Numbered from the stretch's first letter, positions 1-5,726 are shown. The stretch: 6,642 nt of DNA from Bacillota bacterium (GCA_023446675.1 JAEXPO010000450.1:1-6642); one strand, 5' to 3'. The notes: generated by a model not told the origin, from the letters alone. Numbers and translations: made by a program.

Positions 1-1
1 A

Positions 2-982
2 TCCAAACGAGGCATCCTGGTTAAGGGCAGCAATTATCTGGAGGCACTCAACAGCATTGATACTGTTGTTTTTGATAAAACAGGCACGCTCACCAGAGGC
101 GTTTTTGAAGTGAAAAACGTACTTCCCGAGGAAAGCTATACCCAGGATCAGGTTCTCTCTTTCGCTGCCAAAGCGGAAGCCTTCTCCACTCATCCCATCG
201 CTCTTTCCATTATGAAGGCTTATGGCAAGTCGGTTGATAAGGAAGCTCTGCGTAATTACGAAGAACTATCCGGCTATGGAATTCGTGTGACAGAAGACAA
301 TTCAGTCATACTGGCCGGCAATGACAAGCTCATGAAGCGCGAGGGCATCGGCTTTAAAGAAAACAACGCCATCGGCACAAAGGTTTATGTGGCCGTTAAC
401 GGCAGCCTTGCCGGGGTTATTGTCATTGCCGATGAAATAAAGGCCGACAGCAGGCAGGCCATTACAGGACTTAAAGCCAAGGGCGTTCGTAAAACCGTTA
501 TGCTAACAGGTGATAATAAGCAAATTGGCGAAGCCATTGCCGGGGAGCTAAACCTGGATGAGGTTCACGCCCAGCTCCTTCCCCACCAAAAGGTCGAACA
601 GCTGGAGCTTCTTGATAAGGCTAAACCGGTTAAGGGAAAGCTGGCCTTTGTAGGAGACGGTATCAACGATGCACCCGTTTTGGCCCGGGCAGATATCGGC
701 ATTGCCATGGGCGGTCTTGGTTCCGATGCAGCCATTGAAGCGGCGGATGTGGTGCTTATGACCGACGAGCCCTCCAAGCTTGTGGATGCTATAGCCATAG
801 CCGGATTTACCAAGCGCATTGTATGGCAGAACATTGCTTTTGCTCTGGGTGTTAAGGGAGTTTTTCTTCTTCTGGGTGCTTTCGGAATTGCAACCATGTG
901 GGAAGCGGTATTTGCCGATGTTGGCGTATCTCTTATTGCCATTGTCAATGCCATGCGTGTTCTAAGAACCCGCAAAAGCTAA
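2..982 (+). CDS. P1B-2 type heavy-metal (Zn/Cd/Pb) efflux ATPase, 5' partial
   Basis: This is the C-terminal 326 residues of a membrane ATPase that pumps divalent soft metals out of the cell. The reading frame is open from base 2, so the first ATG/GTG codons in it (e.g. GTG at 110) are internal. Seen, numbering from the first whole codon: the phosphorylation motif DKTGTLT (25-31, Asp25 is the phosphorylated residue), the HP motif of P1B pumps (STHPIA, His64-Pro65), a GxG nucleotide-binding motif in GYG, TGDN (169-172) and GDGINDAP (218-225). The final membrane pair carries Asn277-x7-Lys285 and Asp306-x-Gly, the signature of the P1B-2 subgroup (CadA/ZntA), rather than the Cu+ subgroup; this sets the likely substrate as Zn2+/Cd2+/Pb2+. 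The N-terminal metal-binding domain, the first six membrane segments and the CPC motif lie upstream of the window. It ends normally at TAA. Substrate is inferred from motifs only. Confidence 0.95.
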   Translation, partial: SKRGILVKGSNYLEALNSIDTVVFDKTGTLTRGVFEVKNVLPEESYTQDQVLSFAAKAEAFSTHPIALSIMKAYGKSVDKEALRNYEELSGYGIRVTEDNSVILAGNDKLMKREGIGFKENNAIGTKVYVAVNGSLAGVIVIADEIKADSRQAITGLKAKGVRKTVMLTGDNKQIGEAIAGELNLDEVHAQLLPHQKVEQLELLDKAKPVKGKLAFVGDGINDAPVLARADIGIAMGGLGSDAAIEAADVVLMTDEPSKLVDAIAIAGFTKRIVWQNIAFALGVKGVFLLLGAFGIATMWEAVFADVGVSLIAIVNAMRVLRTRKS

Positions 983-1013
983 AACAGAAAAGAACAATTT
1001 ATACTTTAAGCAC

Positions 1014-1050
1014 AGTCAATCCGTCTGATTTCCGGTCAGAAGGATTGACT
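1014..1050. terminator. Stem-loop between convergent genes, possible bidirectional terminator
   Basis: AGTCAATCC (1014-1022) pairs perfectly with GGATTGACT (1042-1050). After one G/A mismatch, TCTGA (1024-1028) pairs with TCAGA (1036-1040) around a 7-base loop. It lies between the convergent metal ATPase (+) and NTF2-like gene (-), where a shared terminator is expected. Neither side has a real U-tract, so termination is inferred from position and stem strength rather than from a full intrinsic-terminator signature. Confidence 0.5.
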
Positions 1051-1094
1051 TGCCTAAGGTTTTCCTATAGCTTGAATGTGAGGTGTTACTTCCG

Positions 1095-1460
1095 TCATTC
1101 CGCGGTAACTTCAACAAGCTCGATACGCAGAAGGGCTACCTTATCCCCCGTTAACATAAAGTGAAAATCAAAAAGCAGCGGATCGGGCAAACCGGTTTTG
1201 TCAAAGTCACCGTCCGCCTTTGCGGTAACGATAAACTCCTCTTCCCCTTTTATGGCGTTTGTTATTTCAAGGCGTAAATGATCCTCAAAATAGGCTTGGT
1301 CACTCCACTTTTTAATCGCTTCTTTTCCCTCATGGATATGTCCGTCGTCGTATACCCTGGCAGCCTCGTCAAAGATAGAAAGAAACAAGGCCCGGTTACC
1401 GGCATTGGTGGCGTTGAAATGCGTTTCAACGGCGCTTGGCAAATGGAAATGATTGTTCAT
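1095..1460 (-). CDS. SnoaL/NTF2-like small protein (nuclear transport factor 2 fold)
   Basis: This 121-residue protein resembles the SnoaL-like branch of the NTF2 superfamily: a small alpha+beta cone that either binds a small hydrophobic ligand or acts as a polyketide-cyclase/isomerase-like enzyme. The order of elements fits: an N-terminal helix with AVETHFNATNAGN, then the typical 'expanding' helix with F-DEAARVYDDG and HEGKEAIKKW, then beta strands ending in a FDFHFMLTGDKVALLRIELVEV hairpin region. No secretion signal or membrane segment is seen, so it should be cytosolic. The ATG at 1460 is supported by AAGGAGG at 1469-1475, 8 bases upstream. It lies downstream of, and in the same direction as, the WYL regulator gene, with a candidate regulator operator just upstream of its -10 box. 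This makes it the probable target of that regulator. The exact reaction or ligand cannot be told from sequence. Confidence 0.85.
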   Translation of the reverse strand: MNNHFHLPSAVETHFNATNAGNRALFLSIFDEAARVYDDGHIHEGKEAIKKWSDQAYFEDHLRLEITNAIKGEEEFIVTAKADGDFDKTGLPDPLLFDFHFMLTGDKVALLRIELVEVTAE

Positions 1461-1565
1461 TTAAATAGCCTCCTTAAAGTACGGACTCTGCCGTTTTTGT
1501 TTTGCTTAGCGGGTTTAAAACCCTGCTTTTCATGTTTAACTCAACAGGTTTATAGCCCTGTCCTC

Positions 1566-1605
1566 ATTATATCTTTCATAACCTGACGGCACCGGGTCAG
1601 GTTAT
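1566..1605 (-). promoter_or_regulatory. Promoter and WYL-regulator operator of the NTF2-like gene
   Basis: On the minus strand a perfect TATAAT -10 box occupies 1571-1566. No good -35 hexamer stands 16-18 bases upstream; that place is taken by a perfect inverted repeat, ATAACCTGAC (1578-1587) and GTCAGGTTAT (1596-1605), separated by 8 bases. The same repeat, with the same spacing, sits upstream of the WYL regulator gene (2543-2570). Inference: this is that regulator's operator, covering the -35 region and overlapping the last bases of the regulator gene (stop codon at 1602-1604). It implies an untranslated leader of roughly 100 bases. A poor -35 box under the operator would suit either occlusion or activation. 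Confidence 0.65.
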
Positions 1606-2513
1606 AGAACCCTTTCTTCAGATTTTTTCAGAATCCCCTTCGCCTCCTCCTCAACCTGAGCGCGAACCTTCAGTGGCTCCAGGACCTCCACCTCCTTTCC
1701 AAAGGAGAGAAGATAGCCTGTGAGCCACCTGCTGTCAGGCAACAGGGTGCTCACCGTGAACGATCCGTCCTCGTTTTTTGTTATTGTGTTCTCATCAAAT
1801 TCATCATAAATACGATAGGCCAGGTACATGGAAAATTTCAATTTTACATGTATCCAGTCTTGAGTACCTTGCTCCGGTTCAGGGCCGGTTATAGAGGCTC
1901 TCTCGACAAAAGGCTCTTCTGTGGCTTCGATATGGGACATACGGGAAATCTTAAAGGTTCGCAGATCCCTGCGGGTAAGACAAAACCCTTTAAGGTACCA
2001 TGCGTTTACCTTGTATAAGAGCTTTAAAGGCTCAACCCTGCGATTGCTTTTTCCGCCTTCGGGCCCCATGTATTCAAAGTGAATGATGCGGCGATTGAGA
2101 ATGGCATTCTTAAGAGTAATAAACTCATCCTTCTGCTCCCGGCTGCTGCCCCACGGAGACAAATCCACCTCAATCCATTGCGAATTATTCTTTTTGAAAA
2201 TACGGCTAAGCCTTTCAAGTACACCGGCGGTTTCCGGATTCCGGACTGCCGTCAGACTTTGCAAGGCAAACAGAATCTCATTTTGCTCACTTTCCGTTAA
2301 AACGGACTTATCCAGAACATACTCATCCAGCAAAGCAATGCCCCCGCCCTTCCCCTGGCTTGTATAAAGGGGAATTCCCGCCGAGGACAGAATTTCGATA
2401 TCCCTGTAAATTGTTCTTACAGACACTTCAAAATGCCCGGCCAGCTCTTTGGCGGTTAAGGCTTTTTTGTCCAGCAAAAGGTAAATAATTTCAAACAAAC
2501 GGCTTATCTGCAT
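1602..2513 (-). CDS. WYL-domain transcriptional regulator, YafY type (HTH_11 + WYL + WCX)
   Basis: This 303-residue cytosolic DNA-binding regulator has the usual length of the family. Residues 1-55 form a winged helix-turn-helix; the recognition helix is in VSVRTIYRDIEILSSAGI (about 30-47), followed by the wing glycines GKGGG (54-58). The WYL domain spans about 130-200, with the naming motif AWYLKG (171-176) and the FKISRM segment (187-192) typical of its second half. Residues about 220-300 match the C-terminal WCX extension. WYL domains are known or proposed to bind nucleotides, oligonucleotides or other small ligands and so switch DNA binding. The ATG at 2513 has GAGGTGA at 2518-2524. Inverted repeats of the same sequence lie before this gene and before the NTF2-like gene that follows it, pointing to autoregulation and control of that neighbour. 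The ligand is unknown. Confidence 0.93.
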   Translation of the reverse strand: MQISRLFEIIYLLLDKKALTAKELAGHFEVSVRTIYRDIEILSSAGIPLYTSQGKGGGIALLDEYVLDKSVLTESEQNEILFALQSLTAVRNPETAGVLERLSRIFKKNNSQWIEVDLSPWGSSREQKDEFITLKNAILNRRIIHFEYMGPEGGKSNRRVEPLKLLYKVNAWYLKGFCLTRRDLRTFKISRMSHIEATEEPFVERASITGPEPEQGTQDWIHVKLKFSMYLAYRIYDEFDENTITKNEDGSFTVSTLLPDSRWLTGYLLSFGKEVEVLEPLKVRAQVEEEAKGILKKSEERVL

Positions 2514-2541
2514 CGTATCACCTCACTTTTATTGTAACCCC

Positions 2542-2571
2542 TATAACCTGACAGCCTCATGTCAAGTTATA
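2542..2571 (-). promoter_or_regulatory. Candidate WYL-regulator operator at its own gene
   Basis: TATAACCTGACA (2542-2553) and TGTCAAGTTATA (2560-2571) form an inverted repeat of 12-base arms with a single mismatch and a 6-base centre. Counted as 10-base arms with an 8-base spacer, it has the same sequence and geometry as the repeat at 1578-1605. It ends 29 bases before the regulator start codon. A weak upstream promoter (TATAAA on the minus strand at 2585-2580, TTTGTA at 2607-2602, 16-base gap) would place the transcript start at the edge of the repeat, which suits autorepression. Confidence 0.65.
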
Positions 2572-2611
2572 AGCTTTGCTTTATATAATTTTAAAGAGCA
2601 TTACAAATCAC

Positions 2612-2640
2612 TTGACATTGTAGTGCGAAAATGATAAATT
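2612..2640 (+). promoter_or_regulatory. Sigma-A type promoter of the blaI-blaR1-like operon
   Basis: The -35 box TTGACA (2612-2617) is perfect, the spacer is exactly 17 bases, and the -10 box is TAAATT (2635-2640). Transcription would start near 2647, about 100 bases before the repressor start codon. Candidate BlaI boxes lie between the two hexamers and over the start site, as expected for a promoter repressed by the product of its first gene. Confidence 0.75.
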
Positions 2641-2661
2641 TTATACACTACATCGTAGTGT
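2615..2661 (+). promoter_or_regulatory. Paired BlaI/MecI-type operator boxes
   Basis: Two sites share the core ACATnGTAGTG: ACATTGTAGTG at 2615-2625, starting inside the -35 box, and ACATCGTAGTG at 2650-2660, at the expected transcript start. The second site belongs to a perfect dyad, ACACTAC (2645-2651) and GTAGTGT (2655-2661), with a 3-base centre. BlaI and MecI are known to bind ACTACA/TGTAGT palindromes, so both sequence and position fit. The first site keeps only the ACA/TGT core and one full half-site, and may be the weaker one. The two cores are 35 bases apart. Confidence 0.7.
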
Positions 2662-2749
2662 GGACTTAATAATTTTTACGATGGCTTTACGACGTACCGT
2701 GAAATGGCTAAACGCACCGCAATGCCGAGTAAAGAGAGGTTGACTGTTT

Positions 2750-3139
2750 ATGATCCCCAACGAAATCCGGCTTACAGATAATGAATGGGAAATATATGAA
2801 TGCCTGTGGGAAAGCGCCCCCCTTACCCTTGTTCAAATCAGCAGGCGTTTTGCGGAGCGCACCGGGCTCACCCGCTCCACGGCTGAAACCATGGTTGCCC
2901 GAATGGAGAAAAAAGGCTTGTTCCGTGTGGTACCAGGCGAGAAAGCCAAGCTATTCTATCCTTCTATTGCCCGTGAGGAGGCTGTCAAAACGGAAACACG
3001 CTCCTTTCTCGATAAGGTTTACGGAGGCAGGCCAGGGCTGCTTATAAATGCCATGGCTGAAAGCGACAATTTCTCGGACGAGGAAATTGACCGGCTTTAT
3101 CAGATATTGAAGGAAGCGAGGGCAAAGCGCAGTGAGTGA
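2750..3139 (+). CDS. BlaI/MecI/CopY-family transcriptional repressor
   Basis: This 129-residue winged-helix repressor has the usual family length. Residues about 8-72 form the DNA-binding domain: LTDNEWEIYECLW (helix 1), PLTLVQISRRF (helix 2), LTRSTAETMVARMEKKG (recognition helix, about 40-56), and a wing ending in KLFYPSI. Residues about 77-125 form the helical dimer domain, including SFLDKVYGG (85-93). In BlaI and MecI a signal from the partner protease leads to cleavage of an Asn-Phe bond in this region. Here Asn100 aligns with that Asn, but the next residue is Ala101. The ATG at 2750 is preceded by GAGAGGT (2734-2740). The gene overlaps the blaR1-like gene by 8 bases and lies behind a promoter with BlaI-type boxes, so it should repress its own operon. 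Its inducer is unknown. No CopY-type cysteine cluster is present, which argues against a copper sensor. Confidence 0.92.
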   Translation: MIPNEIRLTDNEWEIYECLWESAPLTLVQISRRFAERTGLTRSTAETMVARMEKKGLFRVVPGEKAKLFYPSIAREEAVKTETRSFLDKVYGGRPGLLINAMAESDNFSDEEIDRLYQILKEARAKRSE

Positions 3140-4709
3140 ATGGATTATCACCTCCACAATCCTTGTGCTTCTTGTCATTGGACTTAGGTATGCACTGCGG
3201 GGCAGATTAAACCCGGGTCTGCAGTATGCCTTATGGGCCCTGGTGCTCCTTCGTCTTTTGCTGCCGGTAAATTTAATGTCCAGTCCGGCAAGTGTATTAA
3301 ATGTCATACCCTTTGTTGCCGGAGCCTCTGAAAAGGACTCAGCAGGCACCCATTTATCCAATAACATAAAGGGGCCTTCCCAGCCAAATCAAAATAACGC
3401 TGAAAGCTCCTTTTACACTCCTATTCCTGGAAATGATAAATTTAACATATATCCCTACAACTCAAAAGACCCTTTAATCCTCATCCTGGGTTTAGTATGG
3501 CTTTCCGGGGCTGCCGCTTTTACCCTTTGGTTCACGGCAGCCAATCTCTCCTTTTACAGAAAATTGAAGCAAACGCGAAGGATCGTGGCCGGTAATCACA
3601 CTCTGCCCGTATATAATGTGGAAGAACTGCCTTCACCCTGTGTTTTCGGCCTATTTCGCCCGGCGGTCTATATCACTCCCGCCGTTTTAAAAGATGCAAC
3701 CACACTAAGCCATGTACTGGCCCATGAGAAGGCACATTTAAAACATGGCGACAACTGGTGGGCTCTTTTTCGGAGCATCGCCCTGGCCCTTCACTGGTAC
3801 AACCCGCTGGTGTGGTGGGCTGCCGCTCTTTCCAGACGGGATGGGGAGCTGTGGGCCGATGCCGGTGCCATCAAGCAGCTCGGGGAAGACAGCCGCATGG
3901 ATTACGGAGATACTCTTGTAAGCCTCATATCGCGAAGAACACACCCTAAGGATCTTTTCAGTACTGCCACTACCATGACTAACGGAAAGAGGGGCATTGT
4001 GGAGCGCATAAAGATGATTGCCCATAAACCCAAAATGGCCTTAACCACCCTTGTCGCCGTGCTTCTTATGGCAGCTGTCGCCGTAGGCTTTACCTTTACA
4101 GGCGCTTCCGGAAGAATGGGCGGTTCAACCCTTAAATACGTAGCTCTAACCTCCAGAGAGCAGAGTATCGCAAGTATTTCAGGAGATTTCACGGCGCTGA
4201 TGGAATTAAAATTCACCAAAGAAATCGGTGGTGTGGCGCTGTATATTGAGGAATGGGCAAATGGCGAGAAGCTCGATTCGTCCTTGCTCATGAGCGGTGG
4301 GACAAATGAATGGCTTAATCTTTATTTAACTTCCGATATTTTGAAGAACGACGAATTCAGTTGGGTCGGGGCGGAATGGAACCTTATGTACGAGCAGCAG
4401 GGCACACGTGTGACACTCCGTCCCATGAATTACACCTTTCCCGATAACAGTCAGGCCATTGGCAGCTCCAAAAGCGCTTATGGGCAAACCAGCGGCAAGA
4501 AGGCAGCTTTAACTCCGGGGGAGGATTATATTCTTGCGGCCCGTTTTTTCACCCTGACCGAAAGCAAGCTCGTTTCCGGCAGAACCTGCGAAGCAATCAC
4601 CGAAGATGAAAGCCTTTTGAGCGATTTTGATTATGTAAGCCTTATCCGGCTTGTGCTTTACGCCACAGAGGAGGAGGCCTCAACCGATACCGCTTTTTTA
4701 AAGAATTAA
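3132..4709 (+). CDS. BlaR1/MecR1-like membrane zinc protease receptor (peptidase M56) with a non-PBP sensor domain
   Basis: This 525-residue membrane receptor probably relays an external signal by proteolysis, ending in inactivation of the co-encoded repressor. Membrane segments are seen near 4-20, 31-48, 113-135 and 302-322, the four-segment BlaR1 plan. The cytoplasmic M56 domain between the third and fourth segments holds the zinc motif HEKAH (198-202) in LAHEKAHLKHGD. Glu239 in RRDGELWADAGAI is the probable third zinc ligand; the common ELACD is ELWAD here. The outside C-terminal part (about 323-525) is shorter than the penicillin-binding sensor of BlaR1 and shows no SxxK followed by SxN and KTG motifs in the right order. 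It looks like a strand-rich domain that I do not recognise. Translation starts at GTG 3132, inside the repressor gene (8-base overlap), with GAGGG at 3118-3122, so the two genes are probably translationally coupled. An antibiotic or envelope-stress role is possible but not shown. Confidence 0.9.
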   Translation: MSEWIITSTILVLLVIGLRYALRGRLNPGLQYALWALVLLRLLLPVNLMSSPASVLNVIPFVAGASEKDSAGTHLSNNIKGPSQPNQNNAESSFYTPIPGNDKFNIYPYNSKDPLILILGLVWLSGAAAFTLWFTAANLSFYRKLKQTRRIVAGNHTLPVYNVEELPSPCVFGLFRPAVYITPAVLKDATTLSHVLAHEKAHLKHGDNWWALFRSIALALHWYNPLVWWAAALSRRDGELWADAGAIKQLGEDSRMDYGDTLVSLISRRTHPKDLFSTATTMTNGKRGIVERIKMIAHKPKMALTTLVAVLLMAAVAVGFTFTGASGRMGGSTLKYVALTSREQSIASISGDFTALMELKFTKEIGGVALYIEEWANGEKLDSSLLMSGGTNEWLNLYLTSDILKNDEFSWVGAEWNLMYEQQGTRVTLRPMNYTFPDNSQAIGSSKSAYGQTSGKKAALTPGEDYILAARFFTLTESKLVSGRTCEAITEDESLLSDFDYVSLIRLVLYATEEEASTDTAFLKN

Positions 4710-4736
4710 GCATAATTAAAAAAGGGTATGTTATAT

Positions 4737-4773
4737 AAAAAGGGCGGCGTTTTTATTTCAACTCCGCCCTTTT
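4737..4773. terminator. Shared bidirectional intrinsic terminator
   Basis: AAAAGGGCGG (4738-4747) pairs with CCGCCCTTTT (4764-4773) around a 16-base loop. It follows the blaR1-like gene by about 28 bases on the plus strand and the 31-residue membrane protein gene by about 27 bases on the minus strand. The minus-strand transcript continues the stem into a U-rich run (TTTTTATAT), a somewhat better signature than the four U residues on the plus strand. Confidence 0.8.
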
Positions 4774-4799
4774 ACGCAGCCAGCGCTCCACCCCCCTCA

Positions 4800-4895
4800 T
4801 TATCTTTGCATAAGCTTGGCAATAACAATGGCTGCAATAATGGCAAAAACAAAATAGCTAAGTACAAATATAAGATGTTTTTTTTGATTTTCCAT
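4800..4895 (-). CDS. 31-residue single-pass membrane protein (unannotated small ORF)
   Basis: This small gene encodes a peptide with a charged N-terminus (MENQKKH), one hydrophobic helix (residues 8-26, LIFVLSYFVFAIIAAIVIA) and a basic tail (KLMQR). It should insert as one membrane span. Support for it being real: a perfect AAGGAGG at 4903-4909 placed 7 bases before the ATG at 4895, a promoter at 5018-5046 pointing at it, and an intrinsic terminator about 27 bases after its TAA. I do not recognise the family. It could be a small regulatory subunit of a membrane complex or, less likely, a type I toxin-like peptide; no antisense RNA promoter was seen opposite it. The leader between promoter and start contains a terminator-like stem, so expression may be attenuated. 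Confidence 0.72.
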   Translation of the reverse strand: MENQKKHLIFVLSYFVFAIIAAIVIAKLMQR

Positions 4896-4919
4896 AGAGA
4901 TTCCTCCTTCCGTGCATAC

Positions 4920-4989
4920 AAAAAGGGCATTATGCTTCAAAAGGTTTCCTCACCCCAGGAAAACCAATGTCCTTGAAAGCATAATGCCC
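4920..4989 (-). terminator. Terminator-like stem-loop in the leader of the small membrane protein gene (possible attenuator or small RNA)
   Basis: On the minus strand, GGGCATTATGCTT (4989-4977) pairs perfectly over 13 bases with AAGCATAATGCCC (4937-4925), and the pairing extends past a one-base bulge. Five U residues (4924-4920) follow directly, a full intrinsic-terminator signature. The 39-base interior holds its own hairpin, GGTTTTCCT against AGGAAACC with one bulge and a loop of about 6 bases. The element lies between a promoter (5046-5018) and the Shine-Dalgarno of the small gene. It is either a conditional terminator (riboswitch-like or protein-controlled) or the end of a short RNA of about 90 bases. 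I could not match it to a riboswitch class I know. Confidence 0.7.
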
Positions 4990-5017
4990 AACACGTTGAA
5001 TTTATTCAATTTTCGTT

Positions 5018-5046
5018 ATCATATCACATGTACCGGCGTGGATCAA
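5018..5046 (-). promoter_or_regulatory. Promoter of the small membrane protein transcript
   Basis: On the minus strand the -35 box TTGATC (5046-5041) and the -10 box TATGAT (5023-5018) are separated by exactly 17 bases. Transcription would start near 5011, about 22 bases before the leader stem-loop. The promoter lies downstream of the DUF4256 gene, so the small gene may also receive read-through from that gene. Confidence 0.6.
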
Positions 5047-5053
5047 TAGCTCA

Positions 5054-5076
5054 TGCCGAAGCCGATGCTTCAGGCA
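5054..5076. other. Short stem-loop downstream of the DUF4256 gene
   Basis: TGCC-GAAGC (5054-5062) pairs with GCTTC-A-GGCA (5067-5076) around a 4-base loop with one bulged A. It lies about 70 bases after the DUF4256 stop codon. There is no U-tract on the minus side, so it may stabilise the transcript 3' end rather than terminate it. Confidence 0.35.
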
Positions 5077-5144
5077 AAATGCGAGAAATCTGTGAGAGAA
5101 CTATGAAGAAAGAATACGACTTCACCCTTTCATTCCTATAAAAG

Positions 5145-5726
5145 TTAAACCTTAAGAGAGCCGCGAAAGCCTCTGGCGGAATAGTAAGATTCCGCACCGT
5201 TATGGTAGAGAAACACGGTGTCGTAGCGGCAATCACAAAAGATGGCTCCGCCAAGCTTTCGAATAGAATCCGGTGTTTTTACCCAACTTGAGGTTTTCAC
5301 ATCGAACCTACCAAGCTTCTGAAGCTCCCGGTATTCTTCTTCATTTAAAAGCTCTATGCCCATGGCCTCGGCCATGTCAATAGCGCTGTTTTGCGGTTTG
5401 TTTTCTTTCCTGGACTCCAGCGCTTCACGGTCATAACAGATACTTCTGCGGCCTTTTGGACTTTCCGGTGAGCAATCATAGAACAGGTATTTATCTGCTT
5501 TTTTATCATAACCCACAATATCGGGCTCGCCTCCGGTTATTTCCATTTCATTAAGGGACCACAGACTGACCGGGTCAGCTTCAAGCCTTGCCTGTACCTT
5601 ATCCCATTCAAGATCCTTATGACGGTTCATATTTTTCACAAACCGGGCCTTCAACGTTCCAAGCAATTCCTCACGAAGCTCCGGTGACAACTCTTTTTTC
5701 TGTTTGATTACCTTACCCTGCCCCAT
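5145..5726 (-). CDS. DUF4256 domain-containing protein
   Basis: This is a 193-residue cytosolic protein whose whole length matches DUF4256, a family of unknown function common in Firmicutes and Bacteroidetes. Recognised conserved stretches, in order: LKARFVKNMNRHKDLEW (about 25-41), LWSLNEMEITGGEPDIVGYD (about 55-74), YDCSPESPKGRRSICYDREAL (about 83-103), and toward the end SWVKTPDSIRKLGGAIFCDCRYDTVFLYHNGAESYYSARGFRG. The many invariant charged and aromatic residues suggest an enzyme or ligand-binding fold, but no function is established. No signal peptide or membrane segment is seen. The ATG at 5726 is preceded by AAAGGAGGG (5745-5737). No convincing promoter was found; the best is a TATATT -10-like box (5784-5779) without a clear -35. 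It is probably a single-gene unit that may read through into the small membrane protein gene downstream. Confidence 0.9.
   Translation of the reverse strand: MGQGKVIKQKKELSPELREELLGTLKARFVKNMNRHKDLEWDKVQARLEADPVSLWSLNEMEITGGEPDIVGYDKKADKYLFYDCSPESPKGRRSICYDREALESRKENKPQNSAIDMAEAMGIELLNEEEYRELQKLGRFDVKTSSWVKTPDSIRKLGGAIFCDCRYDTVFLYHNGAESYYSARGFRGSLKV

Noticed and set aside
565..975. 136-residue open frame on the minus strand inside the metal ATPase gene
   Set aside because: It lies wholly antisense to a gene with all P-type ATPase motifs, has low-complexity Ser/Ala/Arg/Met composition and no ribosome binding site.
1508..1527. Small hairpin followed by TTTT on the plus strand in the NTF2-like gene leader
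   Set aside because: No plus-strand gene ends nearby, and on the minus strand there is no U-tract; the stem is short and bulged.
1578..1605. Intrinsic terminator for the WYL regulator gene
   Set aside because: The palindrome overlaps the stop codon but has no U-tract on the minus strand, and its twin lies at the 5' end of the same gene, so an operator explains both better.
2560..2565. Perfect TTGACA on the minus strand as the -35 box of the WYL gene
   Set aside because: It is part of the inverted-repeat arm, and the nearest -10-like boxes stand 13 or 23 bases away, outside the usable range.
4728..4976. 82-residue open frame on the plus strand after the blaR1-like gene
   Set aside because: It runs through the terminator at 4737-4773, is antisense to the better-supported 31-residue gene, and has no Shine-Dalgarno sequence.
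4920..4989. Known riboswitch class (guanidine, ZTP, fluoride, preQ1, c-di-GMP, TPP)
   Set aside because: None of the conserved cores I know for these classes could be found in the leader; only a generic stem-loop with U-tract is seen.
4925..4989. MITE or insertion-sequence remnant bounded by 13-bp inverted repeats
   Set aside because: No flanking target-site duplication is seen, and the U5 tract and position in a leader fit an RNA structure better.
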